NCBI GenBank assembly: GCA_902494875.1
Contig: CABUUO010000002.1
Coordinates: 62,001-126,000, forward strand
Reading direction: 5' to 3'
Source of the DNA: an uncultured Pseudomonadota bacterium
Lineage (GTDB): Bacteria; Pseudomonadota; Alphaproteobacteria; RF32; CAG-239
DNA length: 64,000 bases
The notes beneath the pieces were generated by a model, which saw only the letters and a program-made list of their open reading frames with translations, made no database searches and was not told where the DNA came from. The stretch's first letter is position 1. Every line of letters begins with the position of its first letter. Of this stretch, positions 58,421 to 64,000 are shown one piece after another. The position numbers and the translations under genes were made by a program.

Positions 58421-59863
58421 ATGGCTGAAGAAGCAATAATAAACGACAGTTCTGTTCAGGATCAATGGGGACAGATTTGCAGCCAATTGAAAATCGAAGT
58501 CGGCGAGACGGCTTTTGACAGCTGGTTAAAACCGCTTACTTTAGGTTCCTTTAACGACGGCGTCATGAATATCTGCGTGCCGACGCGTTTTATGCGGAAC
58601 TGGGTCATCACTCACTACAGCGAGAGAATCCATAAAATCTGGGAGAAAAAGAATCCCGAAATCAAAAGCGTCAACTTTATCGTTCAGGCCGTCAATGACG
58701 ACGCCAAAGGCCTTTACAGCCCGACCTGCCGTTCCTTATTGAAAAAAATCACTTCAACGCCGGCACCGCAGAATATTTATCAGTCCGGCGCCAGTTCTCT
58801 GGCCGTCAATACCAACGAAACCTTTTCCAACAATGACCCCTTGTCGGTTCCGTTGAACCCTCAATACACTTTTGAAAACTTCGTCGTCGGCAAGACCAAC
58901 GAATTTGCCTATGCCGCGGCTCGCAAAGTTGCAGAATCCCGCAACGTTTCTTTTAACCCGCTGTTCTTATATTCCGGCGTCGGTCTGGGCAAAACTCACC
59001 TGATGCATGCCATTGCCTGGCACATTAAGAAACAGGATCCCAGCCGCAATATCGTCTATTTGTCAGCGGAGAAGTTCATGTACAAATTCGTACGGGCTCT
59101 GCGTTATAAAGACACTACCGCCTTTAAGGAACAATTCCGTTCCGTTGACGTTCTGATGGTTGATGACGTTCAATTTATGGGCGGTAAGGACACCACTCAG
59201 GAAGAGTTTTTCTATACATTCAATTCTCTGATTGAAGAAGGCCGTCAGATTATCATTTCCGCAGACAAGTCCCCTTCCGATTTGGAAGGAATCGAAAGTC
59301 GTCTGAAATCACGCCTCGGCTGCGGTTTGGTTGCCGACATTCATCCGACGGATTTTGACCTGCGCATCGGCATTCTTGAAAACAAGGCCCGGCAGCTTGG
59401 CGTTGAGCTGCCTACCAAAGTGGCTGAATTCCTTGCTCAGAAAATCAGCTCCAACATTCGCGAACTAGAAGGTGCTCTGCGCCGGGTCATTGCTCATTCA
59501 CAACTGCTTTCCGACAAGGAAATCACACTGGATATGACGCAGGACGTGTTGAAGGATATGCTGCGCTCCTATGACAAACGCACCACGATTGACGAGATTC
59601 AGAAAAAAGTAGCAGAACATTTCAATATTTCAGTCAAAGAAATGCAGTCTTCGCGCCGGGCCCGCACGGTGGCCAGACCGCGCCAGATTGCCATGTATCT
59701 GGCCAAACAGCTGACCTCCCGTTCTTTGCCGGAAATCGGCCGCAAGTTTGACCGTGACCACACGACCGTTATGCACGCCGTCCGCAAGGTTGAAGAGTTG
59801 ATCGTCGAAGATACGACTCTGGCAGAGGACGTAGACGCATTAAGGAGGGTTCTGGAAGCTTAA
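58421..59863 (+). CDS. dnaA: Chromosomal replication initiator DnaA
   Basis: The 480-residue protein has all four domains. Domain I is QWGQICSQLKIEVGETAFDSWLKPL; a linker follows. The AAA+ domain has Walker A SGVGLGKTHLMHA, Walker B LMVDDVQF, and sensor motifs near KSPSDLEGIESRLKSRLGCGL. Domain IV contains the DNA-binding helix-turn-helix SLPEIGRKFDRDHTTVMHAVRKVE. It opens oriC in the ATP form. The GGGGAG ribosome site fits the ATG at 58421. dnaN and recF follow. Confidence 0.98.
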   Translation: MAEEAIINDSSVQDQWGQICSQLKIEVGETAFDSWLKPLTLGSFNDGVMNICVPTRFMRNWVITHYSERIHKIWEKKNPEIKSVNFIVQAVNDDAKGLYSPTCRSLLKKITSTPAPQNIYQSGASSLAVNTNETFSNNDPLSVPLNPQYTFENFVVGKTNEFAYAAARKVAESRNVSFNPLFLYSGVGLGKTHLMHAIAWHIKKQDPSRNIVYLSAEKFMYKFVRALRYKDTTAFKEQFRSVDVLMVDDVQFMGGKDTTQEEFFYTFNSLIEEGRQIIISADKSPSDLEGIESRLKSRLGCGLVADIHPTDFDLRIGILENKARQLGVELPTKVAEFLAQKISSNIRELEGALRRVIAHSQLLSDKEITLDMTQDVLKDMLRSYDKRTTIDEIQKKVAEHFNISVKEMQSSRRARTVARPRQIAMYLAKQLTSRSLPEIGRKFDRDHTTVMHAVRKVEELIVEDTTLAEDVDALRRVLEA

Positions 59864-59915
59864 ATAAAGACTTTAAGGCCTTAATTTTACAAAGGTTAAA
59901 GGCAAAAAAACTGTT

Positions 59916-59990
59916 GACGAATCGTCGTTTTGTCTTCTGATTTAGCAAAATTATGCTAAAATCTGGAAAAAGGTGAAACGACGGTTCGTT
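59916..59990 (+). terminator. Long nested hairpin between dnaA and dnaN
   Basis: GACGAATCGTCGTTT (59916-59930) pairs over 15 positions, two of them G-U, with AAACGACGGTTCGTT (59976-59990), followed by seven T ending at 59995. Inside is a second stem GATTTAGC / GCTAAAATC with one bulge. It has the form of an intrinsic terminator but ends only 14 bases before the first possible dnaN start. A promoter-like TTGTCT-16-TATGCT (59930-59957) lies in the loop. Confidence 0.65.
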
Positions 59991-60020
59991 TTTTTAATTT
60001 AATTTTTTATGGACAAAGAT

Positions 60021-61139
60021 ATGAAGTTTACAATTGAACGTGCAAAACTCTTGAAAACTCTGAGCCATGTTCAGAGCATCGTTGAGAAAAGAAACACCAT
60101 TCCGGTATTGTCTAATGTAAGAATCGAAGCGCTCGGCGACGGTATCAGCTTCAAGGCAACGGACATGGATACGGAAATCACCGAAATTGCCGATGCAAAA
60201 ATTGCAGAAACCGGCGCGACCACGGCTCCGGCACATATGTTGTACGACATTGTCCGCAAGCTTTCCGACGGTTCGGAAGTTGAAATCACCTTTCCTGACG
60301 AAAAAGGACAGCTGACGATTGCTTCGGGACGTTCCAAATTTTCTCTTTCCACCATCGGCGTGGAGGATTTTCCGGTTATTTCGGGTGACAAGCTGCCGAT
60401 TAACTTTACCATGGAAAAAGACGAGCTCAAGGACGTTATCGACCGGACCAAATTTGCCGTGTCTACCGAAGAAACCCGTTATTATCTCAACGGTGTTTAT
60501 ATGCACGCCAAAAAAGAAGGCGAAGCAAAAGTCCTGCGCGTCGTCGCTACCGACGGACACCGTCTGGCCTGCGTCGAGACGCCGTTGCCCAAAGGCGCGG
60601 AAGAATTGGCCGGCGTCATTGTTCCGAGAAAGACGATCACCGAAATCCGTAAACTGTTGGACGACAACAATGCCGACCACATTACGGTTTCAATGTCCGA
60701 CAACAAAGTCCGCTTTGCCTTTGAAGACGTTACGCTGACATCCAAACTGATTGACGGAACTTATCCGGACTATGAACGCGTTATTCCGACCGACAATGAC
60801 AAAAACCTTGAAATCGGCGTTAAAGAACTGTCTTCCGCCGTTGACCGCGTTTCGGTCGTGGCAGAGAGAACCCGCGCCATCAAAATGATTACCGGTACCG
60901 CCAAGGTTACTATTACCACTTCCAGCCCGGATCTCGGATCAGCCCAGGAAGAACTGGAAGCCAAATATGAAGGCGAATCGGTTGAAATCGGTTATAACTT
61001 CCGTTATCTGCTGGATATTCTCAATGAAGTCAAAGGCGACGCCGTCCGCATTTCCTTTGCCGACGCGTCTTCTCCGTCCGTTATTCATGATACGACGGAT
61101 TCCAGCGCAATCTACGTATTAATGCCGATGAGAGTCTAA
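60021..61139 (+). CDS. dnaN: DNA polymerase III beta sliding clamp
   Basis: The ring-shaped clamp tethers the replicative polymerase. The ATG at 60021 (MKFTIERAKLLKTLSHVQSIVEKRNTIPVLSNV) is the family's normal start; an in-frame ATG at 60009 is possible. The 372-residue protein ends in the typical YVLMPMRV. Three clamp domains are complete. No clear Shine-Dalgarno sequence precedes either ATG; the upstream DNA is the T-run of the hairpin. Confidence 0.97.
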   Translation: MKFTIERAKLLKTLSHVQSIVEKRNTIPVLSNVRIEALGDGISFKATDMDTEITEIADAKIAETGATTAPAHMLYDIVRKLSDGSEVEITFPDEKGQLTIASGRSKFSLSTIGVEDFPVISGDKLPINFTMEKDELKDVIDRTKFAVSTEETRYYLNGVYMHAKKEGEAKVLRVVATDGHRLACVETPLPKGAEELAGVIVPRKTITEIRKLLDDNNADHITVSMSDNKVRFAFEDVTLTSKLIDGTYPDYERVIPTDNDKNLEIGVKELSSAVDRVSVVAERTRAIKMITGTAKVTITTSSPDLGSAQEELEAKYEGESVEIGYNFRYLLDILNEVKGDAVRISFADASSPSVIHDTTDSSAIYVLMPMRV

Positions 61140-61148
61140 AGCGGCAAA

Positions 61149-62381
61149 ATGGACAATCTGGCCTTAAAACTGCAGGTTAACAACAGTATAAAGTCAGGCG
61201 TTACGCGCCTGACTTTAACTGATTTCAGGAACTATCAGTTTTTGCGCATAAACGCGGAACTGTGCCCGATTGTCATTACCGGTGAAAACGGCACCGGAAA
61301 AACCAATATTCTGGAAGCGATATCCTTTTTAACGCCCGGACGGGGCTTGCGCGGCGCCAGGCTGGCCGACATTCGCCGCATTGCTCCGGCTCTGGTCAGC
61401 GACGAATATGCACCGACGGAAATTTCCAATACCAGCTGGGCGGTATCTTCGACTGTCCAGAAAGGCGACGAAGAATTTGAAATCGGAACCGCGGTCGAAA
61501 AATCAATCCGAGAAACAAATGAGGACGACATCCGCAGTTTTGAACGCAGAATCGTCAAAATCGACGGCAGCAAAATATCCTCCCAGTCCGAACTCGGCAA
61601 ATATATTTCCGCCGTATGGCTCACACCGCAGATGGACCGGCTTTTCCGCGGCGGTTCTCAACCGCGCCGCAGTTTTCTGGATCGGCTGGTTTATGCGTTT
61701 GACGTGGAACATGCCAAGCGCACGGCCAATTTTGAGCATTTGTACAAAGAGTGGTATCAGCTTTTGAAGTCCGGTTCTCAAGACAATCACTGGCTGCTGC
61801 CGCTGGAAGAAAACATGGCTTCGCTCGGCGTGGCAATTGCGGCGGCCAGACGTGAACAGATTGCCAAGCTCAACACCTTTATTGAGCATGAGCCTGACGA
61901 CGTGTTCCCAAGCGTTATGCTGGAGCTGGACGGAAGCATTGAAAAAATGCTTGATAAAATGCCGGCCGTCGAAGTTGAGGATTTTTACAAAAGCCGCCTT
62001 AAAGAGCAGCGAAAAAACGTTTTATATAACGATAACATTGACGGCGTCAACCGAACAGACTTTAAGGTTTATTACCGCAAAAAAAGAATGCCGGCAGAGC
62101 TGTGTTCCACCGGCGAACAAAAGTCGCTGCTGGTCAGCATTATTCTGGCACAGACCAAATCGCAAACGCTGCATCAGGGATTTGCGCCTGTCATGCTGCT
62201 GGACGAAGTCGTGGCGCACCTGGATGACATCAAGCGTGAGGCGTTGATTGAAAAAATACGCGACCTGAACGTTCAGGCCTGGATTACGTCAACCAATCCC
62301 GAACTTTTCGCCTCTTTGAAAAACGAAGCTTTGTTCTTTAGAATAAAAAACAACAGAATCGAACCGCAGGCAATCTCATAA
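61149..62381 (+). CDS. recF: DNA replication and repair protein RecF
   Basis: This SMC-like ATPase loads RecA on gapped DNA with RecO and RecR. Walker A is GENGTGKTNILEAIS, followed by LTPGRGLRGARL; the signature and Walker B regions are CSTGEQKSLLVSIILAQ and VMLLDEVVAHLDD. The 410 residues include about 15 extra at the N terminus before TRLTLTDFRNY. It starts nine bases after the dnaN stop. The convergent ABC exporter gene overlaps its last six bases; gyrB, which often follows recF, is not here. Confidence 0.95.
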   Translation: MDNLALKLQVNNSIKSGVTRLTLTDFRNYQFLRINAELCPIVITGENGTGKTNILEAISFLTPGRGLRGARLADIRRIAPALVSDEYAPTEISNTSWAVSSTVQKGDEEFEIGTAVEKSIRETNEDDIRSFERRIVKIDGSKISSQSELGKYISAVWLTPQMDRLFRGGSQPRRSFLDRLVYAFDVEHAKRTANFEHLYKEWYQLLKSGSQDNHWLLPLEENMASLGVAIAAARREQIAKLNTFIEHEPDDVFPSVMLELDGSIEKMLDKMPAVEVEDFYKSRLKEQRKNVLYNDNIDGVNRTDFKVYYRKKRMPAELCSTGEQKSLLVSIILAQTKSQTLHQGFAPVMLLDEVVAHLDDIKREALIEKIRDLNVQAWITSTNPELFASLKNEALFFRIKNNRIEPQAIS

Positions 62382-64000
62382 TGCCCGGGAAGGCGCGGAT
62401 GCGCCGGATGTCACACCGACAAAACCGCCGGCCTGCATATTATACAGCCGATAATAAATGCCTTTTTTGCGCAAAAGGGTGCTATGAGTTCCCTGCTCGA
62501 CAATTCTCCCCTTGTCAAAAACCAAAATCCGATCCATTTCACGCAGGGTGGACAGACGGTGAGCAATGGCGATGACGGTTTTATTTTTCATCAGATTGTT
62601 CAGAGATTTTTGAATATGTTTTTCGCTCCTGCTGTCCAGCGCGGAAGTTGCTTCGTCAAAAATCAGAAGCGGCGCATTTTTCAAAATGGCACGGGCAATG
62701 GCTATACGCTGACGTTCACCGCCGGATAAAACGACGCCCCGCTCGCCGACCTTGGTTTGATAACCGTCGGGAAAACCTTTAATAAACTCATCCGCAGCCG
62801 CCTTTTTAGCGGCTTTAACAACATCTTCATCGGAAGCGTTGGTTTTGCCATAGCGGATATTTTCCATCAACGTGCGGTTAAACAGACATATATCCTGCGG
62901 AATGGCGGCAATATTTTTATGCAGGGAATCCTGAGCCAAATCGCGAACATCGATGCCGTTAATTTTTACCGCACCGCCGCTGACATCAAAATAGCGCGCA
63001 ATTAACTTGATAAAGGTCGACTTACCGGAACCCGAAGCACCGACCAGTCCGATTTTTTCCCCGGCTTTTATTTCAAGATTCAAGCCATGAAAAAGTTTCT
63101 TTTTGCCGGCATAGGCAAAATCGACATCTTCAAAGCTGACGGAAGCTTTTTTGAACTTGGGCTTTATGGCATTAGGACGGTCTTTGATTTCGGGTTCGAC
63201 GGCCAAAGTTTCCAACGCGGAATTAATGCGTCCGAAAATCCGCAGAATATTATTATAAACCCAGGTGATGTTAAATATCGTGCCGCTCATGGTCATAAAC
63301 AGGCCGTTTACAAAAATAAACTCGGTAGACGTCAGATGGCGACCGCGGAACAGCCATGCGGCATAAAACATAAACAGCGCAAAAGAGACAACAACTACCG
63401 TATGCTGAATCATAACGACCCGAGCACGGCCGTATTCTTCCCGGCTTTCGGCATTGCGAAGCAAACGCAGGGCCTTCAAGAGATTAAGCCGCTCAAAACG
63501 AAAATTGGCAAAACTTTTGATTTCGCTGTAATTGGCAAGAGAATCCACAATCATGCCGTTGGCACGGCTCTGTTCGGTACCGGAAGCTTTGGACCAGCCA
63601 TGCACCCGGCGGCCAAGAACGAATCCCAAACCGATGACAGAAAGCGCCCACAATATAAAAACAGGGGCCAGCCACAAACTAACCGAGCTCAGGATTACCA
63701 AGCCGATCAGAACGTAAAAAACAGCATAACTGCTGTCTATACAGTGTCGAATAAGCTCGGTAACGCCACTCTGAAGCTGCTGGACCTTATTGGAGATGTT
63801 TCCGGACATTTCTTCGGAAAAATAGGCTATTGAATGCCGGTTGACATAGTCAAAGACGTCTCTGATGACAATTGTGCGCAGACGCGGCGTAACCTTGGCA
63901 CTCAGAACAAAGCCCAGATTGGGTACGGAAGTTCCCAAAAACTGCAACAAAAACGCGCTGAAAATACAAACAATAACATTCTGCCAGGCTTCCGCCGTAT
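62376..64000 (-). CDS. ABC exporter, fused permease-ATPase (5' end outside window)
   Basis: The frame is open to the right edge, so the N terminus is missing; about 541 codons are visible. The membrane domain shows the later helices (AVFYVLIGLVILSSVSLWLAPVFILW, VVVVSFALFMFYAAWLF). The ATPase domain has Walker A GLVGASGSGKST, the signature LSGGERQRIAIARAIL, Walker B PLLIFDEATSALD and the switch His in AIAHRLSTL. It is a homodimer-type exporter of the MsbA/LmrA kind; the substrate is unknown. Helix-loop segments such as SGNISNKVQQL match lipid or drug exporters. Confidence 0.92.
   Translation of the reverse strand, partial: TAEAWQNVIVCIFSAFLLQFLGTSVPNLGFVLSAKVTPRLRTIVIRDVFDYVNRHSIAYFSEEMSGNISNKVQQLQSGVTELIRHCIDSSYAVFYVLIGLVILSSVSLWLAPVFILWALSVIGLGFVLGRRVHGWSKASGTEQSRANGMIVDSLANYSEIKSFANFRFERLNLLKALRLLRNAESREEYGRARVVMIQHTVVVVSFALFMFYAAWLFRGRHLTSTEFIFVNGLFMTMSGTIFNITWVYNNILRIFGRINSALETLAVEPEIKDRPNAIKPKFKKASVSFEDVDFAYAGKKKLFHGLNLEIKAGEKIGLVGASGSGKSTFIKLIARYFDVSGGAVKINGIDVRDLAQDSLHKNIAAIPQDICLFNRTLMENIRYGKTNASDEDVVKAAKKAAADEFIKGFPDGYQTKVGERGVVLSGGERQRIAIARAILKNAPLLIFDEATSALDSRSEKHIQKSLNNLMKNKTVIAIAHRLSTLREMDRILVFDKGRIVEQGTHSTLLRKKGIYYRLYNMQAGGFVGVTSGASAPSRAL

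Noticed and set aside
58421..62381. Replication origin next to dnaA-dnaN-recF
   Set aside because: No DnaA-box cluster or AT-rich 13-mer array was seen. Alphaproteobacterial origins often lie elsewhere.

Overview
The window reads as chromosomal DNA of an alphaproteobacterium, probably a host- or gut-associated, largely anaerobic one with a reduced genome. The alphaproteobacterial assignment rests on an ELM1-family protein, a C-terminal-J-domain protein of alphaproteobacterial type, a DivL-like PAS protein, and the block ubiB-like / mutM / enoyl-CoA hydratase / rpsT / dnaA / dnaN / recF. The lifestyle is inferred from an RquA-like rhodoquinone methyltransferase, an MliC-like lysozyme-inhibitor lipoprotein, a wrecked UbiB homologue, and canonical operons that have lost members. 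No plasmid, prophage, IS element or CRISPR array was seen.

Layout. 1-5.3 kb: sugar transporter, DUF1349-type protein, CbpA co-chaperone, small envelope proteins and an ELM1-like protein. 5.3-13.8 kb: three small secreted or lipidated proteins that look like divergent paralogues, interleaved with rpsA, an ankyrin protein, cmk, rsmE and a response regulator / HPt / RquA run. 13.8-19.6 kb: an intergenic repeat, tsf, rpsB, parE, an acetyltransferase, an XRE regulator and two tRNA-Ala genes followed by a duplicated tRNA tail. 19.7-24.5 kb: secreted nitroreductase, envelope proteins, tRNA-Arg with another displaced tRNA tail, an MliC-like lipoprotein, dnaJ. 24.7-31.4 kb: two very large unrecognised genes (1562 and 665 codons) on the opposite strand, sitting exactly between dnaJ and dnaK. 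31.5-39 kb: dnaK, an archaeal-type nucleoside phosphorylase, accD, a LapA-like gene, ihfB, rmuC, accA. 39-54 kb: an unrecognised membrane protein with yejA and yejB, a tyrosine phosphatase with a Lon-like protease, TPR and coiled-coil proteins, tsaB, a kinase-less PAS array, a J-domain protein. 54-64 kb: degenerate UbiB-like gene, mutM, enoyl-CoA hydratase, rpsT, dnaA, dnaN, recF and the start-less end of an ABC exporter.

The most interesting items are: the large two-gene module splitting dnaK from dnaJ; a putative new family of secreted proteins sharing a Gly-x-Trp ... Pro-x-Gly-x-Trp layout, two of them with matching promoters and leaders; a syntenic UbiB homologue whose kinase motifs are gone, together with RquA; matching heat-shock-type promoters for cbpA and dnaK; displaced copies of tRNA 3' ends about 200 bp downstream of two different tRNAs; and a long hairpin before dnaN with a possible promoter inside its loop. 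All family assignments come from reading motifs by eye; no database search was possible.
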